Source of the DNA: Proluteimonas flavola
GTDB taxonomy: Bacteria; Pseudomonadota; Gammaproteobacteria; Xanthomonadales; Xanthomonadaceae
Assembly: GCF_021191705.1 (NCBI RefSeq)
Contig: NZ_JAIWPU010000010.1
Span: 62,001-126,000 of the forward strand
Direction of reading: 5' to 3'
DNA: 64,000 nucleotides
In this document: positions 8,664 to 17,825 of the stretch, in pieces
Layout of the letters: each line of letters starts with the position of its first letter
How positions within the stretch are numbered: position 1 is the first letter of the stretch
The notes under the pieces: generated by a model
What the model saw: the letters and a program-made list of their open reading frames with translations, nothing else
What the model was told of the DNA's origin: nothing
The model's database searches: none
Program-made: the position numbers and the translations under genes

Positions 8664-9952
8664 GCGCCGCGGCCGATCCGCGCCTGCAGCGCCTGCTCGG
8701 CGGCCCGGAACTGGCCGCGGTACGACAGCGGCTGCGCCGTCGCTTCGAGCAGGCCGAACCGGATGTTCCCTCCGAGCCGGTGCGCCTGGACAAGCTCGAT
8801 CCGGACGCGCATCGCGCGCTGTGCCAGCTCAGCGGGCGTCCGTCGCGGCTGTCGCGCTCGATGACCCTGGACGTCGCCGATCTGGACGCGCGCCTGCGTG
8901 CCGCCGGTCTGGCCGATTCGCTGCGCGATGCGCTGGAGCGGCTGGATGGCCCGATCATCGCCCATGCCAGACTGCGCAGGGATCTCCAGACGCGATGGCG
9001 CGCGGTGGCGGGCCAGGCCGGGCCAATGCTGCATGCCTGGCTGGAGGCTTCGCCTGCCGCACTCGGCTTGCTCAAGCGGCTGTCGCGCGATCCCGAACGC
9101 GGCGCCGGCTTGCTGGCCGCCGCCGATGCCGTGCTCGCCCGCCTGCCGGCCGCAGGCATGCCCCGTTCGCAATTGGCCGCCGAAACCCTGGGCGATGCGC
9201 ACGCGCTGGATGCGGGGAGGCCTGTGGCGACCCTGGTGTTGGCTGCCTGGCGCCAGCAGGAGCGCCTGACCGGTGACGAGCCACTGGCCGAGGCCGATCA
9301 TGCGCAGTTGGACGAATCTCCCGCCACCGGGCAGGAGGCGGCCGCCGAACGCCTGCGCGAGGTGTGGGCACGCGCCGGCGTGTCGGTCAGCGAACTGGCG
9401 CGCCCCGCGCTGTTCCTGAACCTGCCGATGCCGATCGACGGCCGCTGCGCCTGGATGCCCGGCGAACCCGCTTACCTGTCGCTGCGGCAACTGTTGCGCC
9501 AGCCGCCGGCCTGGCTGGTCGCCGGCCGCCGCGTCCATGTCTGCGAGAACCCGGACATCGTCGCCATCGCCGCCGACCGCCTGGGCCCGGCATGCGCGCC
9601 GCTGGTCTGCACCGACGGCATGCCGGCCGCCGCGCAACGCATCCTGCTGGACCAGCTGTCCGCCGCCGGCGCGCGGCTTTGCTACCACGGCGACTACGAC
9701 TGGCCAGGCATCGTGATCGGCAACTTCGCCATGCGCACCTGGCAGGCATCGCCTTGGCGTTTTGGTGAGGCCGAGTACCGCGCGGCCGTCGGGCACGCCC
9801 CGTCGCGGCCGCGCGACCTGGACGCGGGCAGGGTCGAGGCCATCTGGGATGCCGGGTTGGGCGCGGCGATGGCGGCGCATGGCCTGGCGGTTGCCGAGGA
9901 GGCCGTCGTCGCCTGCCTGCTCGAGGATCTGGACCGGGGCGCCGGGAACTGA
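8660..9952 (+). CDS. jetD: Wadjet type I nuclease JetD (TIGR02679 family, Toprim domain)
   Basis: A 430-aa protein starting at an ATG that overlaps the jetC stop (ATGA). The C-terminal half carries a Toprim fold: VCENPDIV places the catalytic Glu at 296, and YHGDYDWPG supplies the DxD pair Asp345/Asp347. The N-terminal region (about 1-220) matches the DUF3323-like part of TIGR02679 and should contact DNA and the SMC complex. JetD dimers resemble topoisomerase VI/Spo11 and cut circular plasmids once JetABC has extruded them. All three metal-binding acidic residues are present. It is the last gene of the operon; no coupled gene follows. Confidence 0.93.
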   Translation: MSAAADPRLQRLLGGPELAAVRQRLRRRFEQAEPDVPSEPVRLDKLDPDAHRALCQLSGRPSRLSRSMTLDVADLDARLRAAGLADSLRDALERLDGPIIAHARLRRDLQTRWRAVAGQAGPMLHAWLEASPAALGLLKRLSRDPERGAGLLAAADAVLARLPAAGMPRSQLAAETLGDAHALDAGRPVATLVLAAWRQQERLTGDEPLAEADHAQLDESPATGQEAAAERLREVWARAGVSVSELARPALFLNLPMPIDGRCAWMPGEPAYLSLRQLLRQPPAWLVAGRRVHVCENPDIVAIAADRLGPACAPLVCTDGMPAAAQRILLDQLSAAGARLCYHGDYDWPGIVIGNFAMRTWQASPWRFGEAEYRAAVGHAPSRPRDLDAGRVEAIWDAGLGAAMAAHGLAVAEEAVVACLLEDLDRGAGN

Positions 9953-10107
9953 TCCGTGTGGGCATTGACGAAGGTCGTTGTGCGGCGAAGTCGAATTCCA
10001 TCGGAAGTCCCGTGCTGACCGGTGTGTTCCGGGCGCCATCTACGACAGGCCTGTTGCAGGCCCTGCATCGATGGTCAGGTGGGCGCGGGCGGGATGAAAT
10101 CGAAGCG
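9953..10107. other. Short non-coding gap after the Wadjet operon
   Basis: About 155 bp with an open frame on the plus strand but no recognisable protein similarity before the LigD-like fragment begins. No hairpin followed by a T-run was found directly after jetD. Confidence 0.35.
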
Positions 10108-10260
10108 CAGATGGAGCCGCTCAAGTTCGTGTCCACGGCGACCAAGCGCTTCCGCACCGAGAAGATCTTCTTGGACTACCTGCACAACGGGCGCGGCGGG
10201 GAGGCAGAGGATTGCCCGTCGGCTGTTTGGCCTATGCCCGTCTGCGCGGTCCACGAGGCA
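10108..10260 (+). pseudogene. Decayed fragment resembling the LigD primase/polymerase domain end
   Basis: One frame reads EPLKFVSTATKRFRTEKIF followed by LDYLHNGRG. This matches the conserved LigD polymerase-domain segment whose core is KIF(I/L)DYLRNGRG followed by TAVAPYSPRAR. After the GRG the similarity stops in this frame, and a Tyr/Arg-rich continuation (AYARLRGPRG) appears in another frame, suggesting a frameshift. The rest of the roughly 800-aa ligase is absent. I read it as a relic of an NHEJ ligase D gene rather than a working gene. Confidence 0.5.
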
Positions 10261-10683
10261 GCGAAGACTACCGGGCTGATGTCACGACGGGGCCATGTCG
10301 CTGCGGTGCCTTTCCAGTAGACTCAATCCATGTCTGCCGCGACCCAAACCGCTTCTTTCGTTGTTGCTCACTGGCGGCGCTTCCGATAAGGAAGCGGCAG
10401 TTCGTTGCGGCCTCAAACCGCGCCTTGCCGCCGTATCGGGAAGCAAGGTGCAGCGGCTTTCCGGCAGGGCGGCTCCAGGACTCAGGAGATTGCCCGATGC
10501 CCCAGTAGCCTTCTCGTCGTGACCACCGTGCGGCAGCCTCGCCCCCACCGAGCCGTTGCTCGGCGCCGGGCGCACAGCCAATCGCCTGGTCCACAGCAGC
10601 CCCTGCTCGATGTTTATGGCAGTGCGTCTAAAAGGCAGGGTTCTGTGAAAATAAAATCCATCAAACACTAAGTTAGTGACGAC
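10261..10683. other. Gene-free stretch upstream of trpG
   Basis: About 420 bp. Short open frames on both strands have no recognisable family. The last 50 bp before trpG become AT-rich (around 10640-10670, with AAAATAAAATCC), a plausible promoter area for the trp genes. No leader peptide with clustered Trp codons and no convincing attenuator hairpin were seen. Confidence 0.35.
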
Positions 10684-11262
10684 ATGGTCCTGATGATCGA
10701 CAACTACGACAGCTTCACCTGGAACCTCGTGCAGTACCTGCAGGCGCTCGGCGCCGAGGTCCGGGTGGAGCGCAACGATGCGTTGTCGGTCGATGCGATC
10801 GAAAAGCTCGCGCCCGAGCGCATCGTGATCTCGCCGGGGCCGTGCACGCCGAACGAAGCGGGCGTGTCGCTGGAACTGATCGAGCGCCTCGGCGCGACGA
10901 CGCCGATCCTCGGCGTGTGCCTCGGCCATCAGGGCATCGGCCAGGCCTATGGCGGCAAGGTGATCCGCGCGCAGCGGATCATGCACGGCAAGACCTCGGC
11001 GATCCGCCACGAAGGCCGTGGCGTGTTCGCTGGCCTGCCGGATGGCTACGAGGCGACGCGCTACCACTCGCTTGTCGTCGAGCAGTCCTCGCTGCCGGAG
11101 TGCCTCGAAGTCACCGCGTGGACGGAGAACGACGACGGCAGCCGCGAGGAGATCATGGGCCTGCGCCATCGCAGCCATCCGGTCGAAGGCGTGCAGTTCC
11201 ATCCCGAGTCGATCCTGACCGAGCATGGACATGCGCTGTTGAAGAACTTCCTGGAGCGGTAA
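10684..11262 (+). CDS. trpG: Anthranilate synthase component II (glutamine amidotransferase)
   Basis: A 192-aa class I glutamine amidotransferase. It has the N-terminal [15 protein letters not shown], the oxyanion region [11 protein letters not shown] (50-60), nucleophile Cys79 in GVCLGHQ and the His173/Glu175 pair in FHPES. It hydrolyses glutamine and passes ammonia to TrpE to make anthranilate, and may also serve PabB for folate. Length is normal. trpE is not in the window; trpD follows after about 80 bp containing a palindromic repeat, so trpG and trpD are probably cotranscribed. Confidence 0.95.
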   Translation: MVLMIDNYDSFTWNLVQYLQALGAEVRVERNDALSVDAIEKLAPERIVISPGPCTPNEAGVSLELIERLGATTPILGVCLGHQGIGQAYGGKVIRAQRIMHGKTSAIRHEGRGVFAGLPDGYEATRYHSLVVEQSSLPECLEVTAWTENDDGSREEIMGLRHRSHPVEGVQFHPESILTEHGHALLKNFLER

Positions 11263-11283
11263 GGCCGGCAACCGCGCAAGCGC

Positions 11284-11311
11284 CGTCATCCCGGCGAAAG
11301 CCGGGATGACG
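11284..11311. repeat. REP-like palindrome (12-bp stem, GAAA loop) between trpG and trpD
   Basis: CGTCATCCCGGC, a GAAA loop, then GCCGGGATGACG: a perfect 12-bp stem. This hairpin type is a common dispersed repeat in Xanthomonadaceae intergenic regions. With no T-run after it, it is more likely a REP-type element or mRNA-stability hairpin than a terminator. Confidence 0.75.
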
Positions 11312-11342
11312 AGAAAAACGAATCACGAATCACGAGTCCCCA

Positions 11343-12380
11343 ATGCCCATCACCCCCCACGAAGCCCTGCAACGCACCATCGAACACCGCGAGATCTTCC
11401 GCGACGAGATGGTCGGACTGATGCGCCAGATCATGTTGGGCGAGGTTTCGCCGCTGATGACCGCGGCGATCCTCACCGGCCTGCGGGTCAAGAAGGAAAC
11501 CGTCGACGAGATCGCCGGTGCGGCGCAGGTGATGCGCGAGTTCGCGTTGCCGGTCCCGCTCGCCGATGCGGACCGCGCGCATCTTGTGGACATCGTCGGC
11601 ACCGGCGGCGATGGCGCGCACACGTTCAACATCTCGACGGCGAGCATGTTCGTCGTCGCCGCGGCCGGCGCGAAGGTCGCCAAGCACGGCAACCGCAGCG
11701 TGTCCTCGAAATCCGGCAGCGCGGATCTGCTCGAAGCGCTCGGTGCGCGCATCGATCTGCAGCCCGACGATGTCGCGCGCTGCATCGCGGCGACCGGCAT
11801 CGGCTTCATGTTCGCGCCGGTGCATCACCCGGCGATGCAGGCGGTCGCGCCGGTGCGCCGCGAGATGGGCGTGCGCACGATCTTCAACATCCTCGGCCCG
11901 CTGACCAATCCGGCCGGCGCGCCGAACATCCTGATGGGCGTGTTCCATCCCGATCTCGTCGGCATCCAGGTGCGCGTGCTGCGCGAACTCGGCGCGGAAC
12001 GTGCGCTGGTGGTCTGGGGCCGCGACGGCATGGACGAGATCTCGCTCGGCGCCGGCACGCTCGTCGGCGAACTGCGCGACGGCGAGGTGCGCGAGTACGA
12101 GATCCATCCCGAGGACTTCGGCATCGCGATGGCGGCCAGCCGCAACCTGCGCGTCGAGAACGCCGACGAATCGAAGGCGCTGGTGCGCCAGGCGCTCGAC
12201 GGCACGCCGGGCCTGGCCCAGGACATCGTCTGCCTCAACGCGGGCGCGGCGCTGTATGTGGCAGGCGTGGCGACATCGATCGCGGAGGGTGTGGCGCTCG
12301 CGCGCACGACCGTCGCGTCGGGCGAAGCGCTGCGCCGCCTGCAGGCGTTCGTCGCGGAGACGCAACGCACGCACACTTGA
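11343..12380 (+). CDS. trpD: Anthranilate phosphoribosyltransferase
   Basis: A 345-aa enzyme of standard length that transfers phosphoribose from PRPP to anthranilate, the second step of the tryptophan branch. It has the PRPP-binding glycine-rich loop [14 protein letters not shown] (86-99), the segment [15 protein letters not shown] (114-128) and [13 protein letters not shown] (near 182-194), all diagnostic. The domain runs the whole length. It lies between trpG and the ABM-domain gene, with trpC beyond, all on the plus strand. Confidence 0.97.
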   Translation: MPITPHEALQRTIEHREIFRDEMVGLMRQIMLGEVSPLMTAAILTGLRVKKETVDEIAGAAQVMREFALPVPLADADRAHLVDIVGTGGDGAHTFNISTASMFVVAAAGAKVAKHGNRSVSSKSGSADLLEALGARIDLQPDDVARCIAATGIGFMFAPVHHPAMQAVAPVRREMGVRTIFNILGPLTNPAGAPNILMGVFHPDLVGIQVRVLRELGAERALVVWGRDGMDEISLGAGTLVGELRDGEVREYEIHPEDFGIAMAASRNLRVENADESKALVRQALDGTPGLAQDIVCLNAGAALYVAGVATSIAEGVALARTTVASGEALRRLQAFVAETQRTHT

Positions 12381-12472
12381 ATCGGAACATTCCGGTTCCC
12401 CGCGACCTCGCTGGCGGGTATGCTGAATGCGTTGCATGGATGCTGCCCTTTCGATGAAGAAGCGATCCCTGC

Positions 12473-12847
12473 ATGCACCACCTTGCACTACCCCGTCCGC
12501 CGTACCACGTCGTGATCTTCCGCTACCGCCGCAACGGTGAGGACGCGGCCGGTTACGGCGAAGCGCGCCGCGACATGCTCGAGATGGCGAAGCTGCAACC
12601 AGGCTTCCTCGGCATGGAGTCGGTCGACGGCGACGGCGGCGACGGCGTCACCCTGAGCTACTGGACCGACGAGGCCTCGATCCGGGCCTGGCGCGCGCAC
12701 GACGATCAGGGCGTGATCCGCGAGAAGGGACGACGCGGCTGGTACGAACACTACGCGCTGCAGATCGCGCAGATCGAACGCGCCTACGACTGGTCGCGCG
12801 ACGAAGCCGGTGACGCTGACGCGCCCGAGACCGTGTTCTCCGTCTGA
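12473..12847 (+). CDS. Antibiotic biosynthesis monooxygenase (ABM)-domain protein
   Basis: A 124-aa dimeric alpha/beta-barrel-type ABM protein. It opens with a beta strand ([10 protein letters not shown]), continues [40 protein letters not shown] and ends [16 protein letters not shown]. Relatives include heme-degrading enzymes and quinol monooxygenases, but most of this subgroup have no known substrate. It is inserted between trpD and trpC on the same strand, 92 bp after trpD and 67 bp before trpC, so it is likely cotranscribed with them. A role in tryptophan synthesis is not implied by the family. Confidence 0.8.
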   Translation: MHHLALPRPPYHVVIFRYRRNGEDAAGYGEARRDMLEMAKLQPGFLGMESVDGDGGDGVTLSYWTDEASIRAWRAHDDQGVIREKGRRGWYEHYALQIAQIERAYDWSRDEAGDADAPETVFSV

Positions 12848-12914
12848 CGGTCCGGCGCACCGTCGCCTGCGTTATCGTGGGCGGCCTTTCCAGACCGGCG
12901 CGCTGCGCTGGCCC

Positions 12915-14570
12915 ATGGTGCAGATCTTGAACGACGTCCTGCAGCGCATCCTCGCGCGCAAACATGAAGAAGTCGCGGCGCGTCGTACCGCGCTGCCGCT
13001 GGCCGACATCGCCGCACGCGCCGCCGCCGCGCCGCCGGTGCGCGGGTTCGCGGCCGCGATCGAGGCGAAGATCGCCGCCGGCCAGGCCGCGGTCATCGCC
13101 GAGGTCAAGAAGGCCAGCCCGTCGCAGGGCGTGATCCGCGCGGACTTCCAGCCCGCCGGGATCGCGCGCAGCTACGCGGCCGGCGGCGCGGCCTGTCTGT
13201 CGGTGCTGACCGACATCGATTTCTTCCAGGGCGCCGACGACTACCTCGTGCAGGCGCGCGCAGCCTGCACGCTGCCGGTGCTGCGCAAGGACTTCATCGT
13301 CGATCCGTGGCAGGTCTTTGAAGCGCGCGCGCTCGGCGCGGACTGCGTGCTGCTGATCGTCGCCGCGCTCGACGACCGCCAACTGGTCGAGATCGCCGAA
13401 CTGGCGATGTCGATCGATCTCGACGTGCTGGTCGAAGTGCACGACATCGACGAACTCGAGCGCGCGCTGCAGGTGCCGGCGCCGCTGCTGGGCATCAACA
13501 ACCGCAGCCTGCGTTCGTTCGAGGTCTCGCTCGACACCACGCTGGATCTGCGCAGCGCGGTGCCGCGCGACCGCCGTCTGGTCACCGAGAGCGGCATCCA
13601 CACCGCCGCCGATGTCGCGCGCATGCGCGAGGCCGGCATCGACGCGTTCCTGGTCGGCGAAGCCTTCATGCGCGAGCCCGATCCGGGCATCGCGCTGCGC
13701 ACGCTGTTCGCGATGCCGGGCGCGCAGGCGACCGACAGCCGTCCGGTCGCCGACATCTCCGCGATCGCGATCGCCGCGGCGACCACGCCCGCGCCTGTGG
13801 AGGCGGACACCGCCAGTGCCGACACCGGCACGCCGGTCGTCGCCCAACTGCTCAAGGACACCGCCGCGAACGACGCCGTGCGGACCGTGGTCTTCGATTT
13901 CGACCACACGCTCTACGACGGCGACTCGGGCACGCATCTGTTCCGCTGGCTGATTACCCGCAGCGTCTGGCGCACCGCGCTGGCGTGTCTGGCCGCGCCG
14001 GTGCTCGGACCGATGATCGCGTGCCTGCCGACGCGGCGTTACGGGATCTCCGGTTTCGTGTGGATCGGGACCGTCGGCCTGCACAACCGCGGCGTGCTGG
14101 ACCGGCTGATCGACCGCTACGTCGCGGAGAACGCCGCGCAGATCAAACCCAAACTGCTGCCGATCGCGCTCGATGTGCTGCACGCGCATCGCGTCGCCGG
14201 CGACAACGTGGTCATCGCGACCGGCGCCCCGCCGGAACTCGCCCGCGCGATCCTCGCCTTCGTCGCGCACGAATCCGTGCCGGTGATCGGCACTGCGGTC
14301 GGACCGAAATTCGGCGCGGTCGTCGCCACCCGCCACTGCCACGCCGAGGAGAAGATGCGCATGTTGCGCGAGCGCGGCTATGGTTCGATCGACATCGCGT
14401 ATTCGGATTCCTCGGCCGACCTGCCGCTGCTCAAGGCCGCGAAGGCGCCGGTGGTGGTGAATCCGAAGGCCGGCAACATCGACATGTTCCGGCGCGTGTT
14501 GCCGACGGGCACGCCGGTGCTCAACTGGGGCTGCGCCGACCGCGGCGGCGACCCGGTCGCCGCGCCGTAG
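12915..14570 (+). CDS. trpC: Indole-3-glycerol-phosphate synthase fused in frame to a HAD-IB phosphatase-like domain
   Basis: One continuous 551-aa frame from the ATG at 12915. Residues 1-265 are a complete TrpC barrel: [19 protein letters not shown] (60-78) with the catalytic Lys/Glu region, [18 protein letters not shown] and [11 protein letters not shown]. An Ala/Thr/Pro-rich linker (about 266-322) follows, then a HAD-superfamily domain with motif [10 protein letters not shown] (Asp328, Asp330), motif II VIATGAP, motif III Lys in AEEKM and motif [14 protein letters not shown], all intact. Free TrpC is about 260-270 aa, so the extra domain is a true extension unless translation restarts at an internal GTG; there is no in-frame ATG in the linker. 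TrpC closes CdRP to indole-glycerol phosphate. The HAD substrate is unknown; the subgroup resembles phosphoserine phosphatase-like IB hydrolases. Confidence 0.9.
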   Translation: MVQILNDVLQRILARKHEEVAARRTALPLADIAARAAAAPPVRGFAAAIEAKIAAGQAAVIAEVKKASPSQGVIRADFQPAGIARSYAAGGAACLSVLTDIDFFQGADDYLVQARAACTLPVLRKDFIVDPWQVFEARALGADCVLLIVAALDDRQLVEIAELAMSIDLDVLVEVHDIDELERALQVPAPLLGINNRSLRSFEVSLDTTLDLRSAVPRDRRLVTESGIHTAADVARMREAGIDAFLVGEAFMREPDPGIALRTLFAMPGAQATDSRPVADISAIAIAAATTPAPVEADTASADTGTPVVAQLLKDTAANDAVRTVVFDFDHTLYDGDSGTHLFRWLITRSVWRTALACLAAPVLGPMIACLPTRRYGISGFVWIGTVGLHNRGVLDRLIDRYVAENAAQIKPKLLPIALDVLHAHRVAGDNVVIATGAPPELARAILAFVAHESVPVIGTAVGPKFGAVVATRHCHAEEKMRMLRERGYGSIDIAYSDSSADLPLLKAAKAPVVVNPKAGNIDMFRRVLPTGTPVLNWGCADRGGDPVAAP

Positions 14571-14605
14571 GGAGAACGGCGGAAGCGATCCGGATCGCGG
14601 ATTCC

Positions 14606-14675
14606 TGTGGGAGCGCGCTCGCGCGCGATGAGGCTCGACCGGGAAAGCCCCATCGCGCGCAAGCGCGCTCCCACA
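14606..14675. repeat. Large imperfect inverted repeat (REP-like) after trpC
   Basis: The left arm begins TGTGGGAGCGCGCTCGCGCG at 14606 and the right arm ends AAGCGCGCTCCCACA at 14675; each arm is about 25 bp with about 20 bp between. The GTGGGAGCG/CGCTCCCAC ends are typical of dispersed Xanthomonadaceae/Pseudomonas REP elements. It sits between convergent genes and may also block read-through. Confidence 0.75.
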
Positions 14676-14714
14676 AGATCGGTCGACCTATGCAGGTCCA
14701 AGGCGCCCCGGCCC

Positions 14715-15464
14715 TCAGGCCAGCAGCGTGCGGCCGATCTGGTAGAGGCTGATCGCCATCACCAGGATGCCGACCGCGAGCAGCACCCAGCGCTCGCGGA
14801 CGTGTTTGACGAAGAGCGCGGCCAGCGGCGCGGCGATCATGCCGCCGACCAGCAGGCCGAGGATCACGTCCAGGTGCTGCAGGCCCATCGTCAGGAAGAA
14901 CGTCACCGAGATCGACACCGTGACCAGGAACTCGGCCGCGTTGACGGTGCCGATCGTGGTGCGCGCGATCCCACCGCGGGCGAGCAGTGTGGACGTGGCG
15001 ACCGGGCCCCAGCCGCCACCGCCCGTGGCATCGAGCAGGCCGGCGAAGAAGCCGAGCACCGGCACCCGGCGCACTTCCTTTTTCGGCAGCAGCCGGCCGG
15101 CCGCGCGCAGCAGGATCAGGATCGACAGGACCAGCAGGTAGGCGTAGATGAAAGGCCGGATCACGTCGCCGGGCAGCCGGGTCAGCACATAGGCGCCGAT
15201 GGCGCCGCCGACCATGCCGGGCAGGGCCAGGCGCAGGAACAGCCGCTTGTCGACGTTGCGCATCGCCAGATGCGAAGCGCCCGACGCGCCGGTCGTGAAC
15301 ACCTCGGCGGTATGCACGCTGGCGCTGACCGCCGCCGGCGGCACGCCCATGCTCAGCAGAACCGAGGACGACACCAGCCCGAAGGCCATGCCGAGCGCGC
15401 CGTCGATCAGCTGCGCGGCCAGTCCCACCAGCACGAAGAACAGGAATTGATCGCCGAGTTCCAT
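14715..15464 (-). CDS. TauE/SafE family sulfite exporter-like membrane permease
   Basis: A 249-aa polytopic inner-membrane protein with about seven to eight hydrophobic segments and the family's repeated halves: FLFFVLVGLAAQLIDGALGM near the N terminus and VLGFFAGLLDATGGGGWGPV around residues 136-155, each with the Gly-rich D-G motif. Family members export sulfite, sulfoacetate or other organic anions; the substrate cannot be told here. It is transcribed toward trpC (convergent), separated by the inverted repeat. Length is normal for the family. Confidence 0.9.
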   Translation of the reverse strand: MELGDQFLFFVLVGLAAQLIDGALGMAFGLVSSSVLLSMGVPPAAVSASVHTAEVFTTGASGASHLAMRNVDKRLFLRLALPGMVGGAIGAYVLTRLPGDVIRPFIYAYLLVLSILILLRAAGRLLPKKEVRRVPVLGFFAGLLDATGGGGWGPVATSTLLARGGIARTTIGTVNAAEFLVTVSISVTFFLTMGLQHLDVILGLLVGGMIAAPLAALFVKHVRERWVLLAVGILVMAISLYQIGRTLLA

Positions 15465-15528
15465 GCTGCAGGCTCAGAAAGGTCGGGACAGTCTGCCGCG
15501 GCGGCGTGACCGGGACGTGTGCCCCGCG

Positions 15529-16002
15529 TCAGGCGTCGCCGAGCCGCTTGATGAAACGCAGGGTGCCGTCGGAGAAGCCGCAGGCCTTGTAGAACGCATG
15601 CGCGTCGGCGCGCTGCGAACCGCTGACCAGTTCCAGTCGGGCCGCACCGGCGAAACGCGCCCGGCGATCGGCTTCCTTGAGCAACTCGCGCCCCAGTCCC
15701 TTGCCCTGCGAATCGCTGGTCACGACCAGCGCGGTGATGCGGCAGGTCGTCGAGCCGAGCGGCAGGTAGTACATGAAGTCGAGCGCGATCAGGCCGCAGA
15801 CCCGACCGCCGCTGCGCGCGACCACCAGCGCCTGTCGCTCGTTGTCGGTGATCAGGCGGATGCGCTCGCGGGCTTCGCGCTCGGTACAGGGATAGCCCAT
15901 CTCCGACAGCAGCGCGGCCACGTCGTCGGCATCGATCACCGACGCACTGCGCAGGTCGGCGTCGGGCAGGTCGCCCCGCGGGCCGAAATGTCCGAGGCTC
16001 AT
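15529..16002 (-). CDS. GNAT family N-acetyltransferase
   Basis: A 157-aa GNAT protein. Motif A is ITALVVTSDSQGKGLGREL at about residues 89-107, with the acetyl-CoA pyrophosphate loop QGKGLG, followed by LELVSGSQRADAHAFYKACG of motif B and a C-terminal strand. The acceptor substrate is unknown. It lies just downstream of clp on the same strand (10 bp after the clp stop), so it may be read from the clp transcript. Confidence 0.9.
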   Translation of the reverse strand: MSLGHFGPRGDLPDADLRSASVIDADDVAALLSEMGYPCTEREARERIRLITDNERQALVVARSGGRVCGLIALDFMYYLPLGSTTCRITALVVTSDSQGKGLGRELLKEADRRARFAGAARLELVSGSQRADAHAFYKACGFSDGTLRFIKRLGDA

Positions 16003-16012
16003 GCCGGCGCTC

Positions 16013-16705
16013 CTAGCGCGTGCCGAACAGCACGATGGTCTTGCCGCGGGCGGTCAGCTTGTTTTCCGCCTGCAGCTTCTTGAGCACGCGGCCGGCCATT
16101 TCGCGCGAACAGCCGACCAGCCGCGCCAGTTCCTGCCGCGAGATCCGCAGCTGGGTGCCCTGCGGATGGCTCATCGCCTCCGGCTCGCGGGTCAGGTCGT
16201 GCAGGGTACGGATGATGCGGTCGGTGACGTCGAGGAACGCGAGACGCCCGGCCTTGCGGCTGGTGTCGAGCAGGCGACGCGAGAGCTGCGCGCCGATCGC
16301 GTACATGATCGAGGTCGCGTCATCGGCCAGCACGCCGTCGAACAGCTGGTACAGCCGCTCGTAGCTGATCTCGGCCAGCTCGCACTGCGTGCGCGTGCGC
16401 AGGATGACCTCGCGCACGTCGGACTCGATGAACAGGCCCATCTCGCCGACGAGTTCGCCGGTGCCGAAGTAGCCCAGGATCAGCTCGCGACCGTCGTCTT
16501 CCTCGGTGATGATGCTGACCGAACCGCTGACCACGTAGTACAGCGTGCCGGCCGGATCGCCGGGACGGAACACTTCGCTGCGCGGCGGATAGCGGCGGCG
16601 GTGGCAGTGGGCGAGAAAGCGCCCGATGGCGTCCGGCGTCGGTGCCATCGGGTGCGGTGGGCGGGGGGCATGGGGATTGATCAGGGCCACAGGTGTTGGT
16701 GTCAT
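16013..16705 (-). CDS. clp: CRP/FNR-family global regulator Clp
   Basis: A 230-aa regulator. The frame is open further upstream, but the ATG at 16705 gives exactly the Xanthomonas Clp length and a matching N terminus ([20 protein letters not shown]). The cyclic-nucleotide domain covers about 28-145, including [10 protein letters not shown] (83-92) and [11 protein letters not shown], followed by the dimer helix and a winged helix with [20 protein letters not shown] (about 190-209). In Xanthomonas Clp is controlled by cyclic di-GMP and drives extracellular enzyme and polysaccharide genes; the same role is inferred here. It is divergent from speD with a 136-bp intergenic space. Confidence 0.94.
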   Translation of the reverse strand: MTPTPVALINPHAPRPPHPMAPTPDAIGRFLAHCHRRRYPPRSEVFRPGDPAGTLYYVVSGSVSIITEEDDGRELILGYFGTGELVGEMGLFIESDVREVILRTRTQCELAEISYERLYQLFDGVLADDATSIMYAIGAQLSRRLLDTSRKAGRLAFLDVTDRIIRTLHDLTREPEAMSHPQGTQLRISRQELARLVGCSREMAGRVLKKLQAENKLTARGKTIVLFGTR

Positions 16706-16841
16706 GGGCTTCGGATCGGGGGAATGCCGCAGAGTAGGCGCTCCGGCTGTCCGGGGCAAACCCGCGTCACTCCGATGTCGCAGCGCGCGGGTGCTTTGCC
16801 GCATAATCGGCGTTTCGCCCAACCCCCGAGGGTCGACCGCT

Positions 16842-17633
16842 GTGGTCAAACCGCTCCCGCGCCTGAAGCTCCAGGGTTTCAACAACCTGACCAAGGCCCT
16901 GTCCTTCAACATCTACGACGTGTGCTACGCCGCGTCGGAAGACGAGCGTCAGCGCTACATCGCGTATATCGACGAGGTCTACAACGCCGACAGGCTGACC
17001 CAGATCCTGACCGACGTGGCCGAGATCATCGGTGCGAACATCCTCAACGTCGCGCGCCAGGACTACGACCCGCAGGGGGCGTCGGTGACCATCCTCATTT
17101 CCGAGGAGCCGGTGGTCGACCGCAAGGACGCGAAGGGCGTGATTTCCGACGCCGTCGTCGCACACCTCGACAAGTCGCACATCACGGTGCACACGTATCC
17201 GGAGACGCATCCGGACAATGGCATTGCGACGTTCCGCGCCGACATCGATGTCGCCACCTGCGGCGTGATCTCGCCGCTGAAGGCGCTGAACTACCTGATC
17301 GAGAGCCTCGAGTCGGACATCGTGGTGATGGACTACCGCGTGCGCGGCTTCACCCGCGACGTGAAGGGCCGCAAGCACTACATCGACCACAAGATCAATT
17401 CGATCCAGGATTACCTGGCCAAGAACATCAAGTCGCGTTACGACGCGCTCGACGTGAACGTCTACCAGGAAAACATCTTCCACACCAAGATGCACCTGAA
17501 GGAGTTCGATCTCGACCAGTACCTGTTCGAAGAGAAGGCCCGCAATCTCTCGTTCAAGGACCGGATGAAGATCGAGGCGCGCCTCAAGCGCGAGATCGAG
17601 GAGTTGTATCACGGGCGCAATCTGGTCGATTGA
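16842..17633 (+). CDS. speD: S-adenosylmethionine decarboxylase proenzyme
   Basis: 263 aa, essentially the E. coli-type SpeD length, starting at a GTG ([15 protein letters not shown]) preceded by GAGGG nine bases upstream; longer ATG starts would add unrelated sequence overlapping the clp promoter. The self-cleavage site is visible: [14 protein letters not shown] has Lys111-Ser112, where Ser112 becomes the pyruvoyl group, and Cys140 lies in [10 protein letters not shown]. The enzyme supplies decarboxylated SAM for spermidine synthesis. Adjacent, divergent clp is the arrangement seen in Xanthomonas. Confidence 0.96.
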   Translation: MVKPLPRLKLQGFNNLTKALSFNIYDVCYAASEDERQRYIAYIDEVYNADRLTQILTDVAEIIGANILNVARQDYDPQGASVTILISEEPVVDRKDAKGVISDAVVAHLDKSHITVHTYPETHPDNGIATFRADIDVATCGVISPLKALNYLIESLESDIVVMDYRVRGFTRDVKGRKHYIDHKINSIQDYLAKNIKSRYDALDVNVYQENIFHTKMHLKEFDLDQYLFEEKARNLSFKDRMKIEARLKREIEELYHGRNLVD

Positions 17634-17641
17634 CGGCGCCG

Positions 17642-17808
17642 GAATTCGGAGTTCGGGATTGGGGATTCGCGAAGGCGGCCCGTGCTCCCGGGAAACGGCC
17701 TCGCGCGATGCGGGGCCGTTTTCGTTGGTGGCTACGGCCGCCGCACGCGCCTTGTTTCGGGTTGCGGGCGCCGTCTTTTCCAATCCCCAATCCCGATTCC
17801 CGAATCCC
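17642..17808. repeat. Inverted pair of GGGATTGGGGATT-type repeats flanking the speD/coq7 gap
   Basis: The left copy (17642-17669) contains CGGGATTGGGGATT at 17654-17667. The right copy (17781-17808) contains its exact reverse complement at 17782-17795, with further imperfect matching on both sides. This class of ATTCGGGATTGGGGATT repeats is common between Xanthomonadaceae genes. It flanks a 110-bp centre in the convergent speD-coq7 space. Confidence 0.65.
17693..17721. terminator. Candidate bidirectional terminator hairpin between speD and coq7
   Basis: AAACGGCC (17693-17700) pairs with GGCCGTTT (17714-17721) around a 13-nt loop, with A-rich and T-rich ends on the two sides. It lies midway between convergent genes, which suits a bidirectional terminator. 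The stem is only 8 bp and the T-run is short. Confidence 0.4.
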
Positions 17809-17825
17809 TGCTGTAGCGCGCAGCG

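Noticed and set aside
1673-9952. Interpreting the SMC operon as housekeeping MukBEF
   Set aside because: MukBEF has no Toprim nuclease partner, and the proteins fit the TIGR02677-02680 set typical of type I Wadjet.
10282-11289. 335-codon minus-strand frame
   Set aside because: Antisense to trpG, which has complete catalytic residues.
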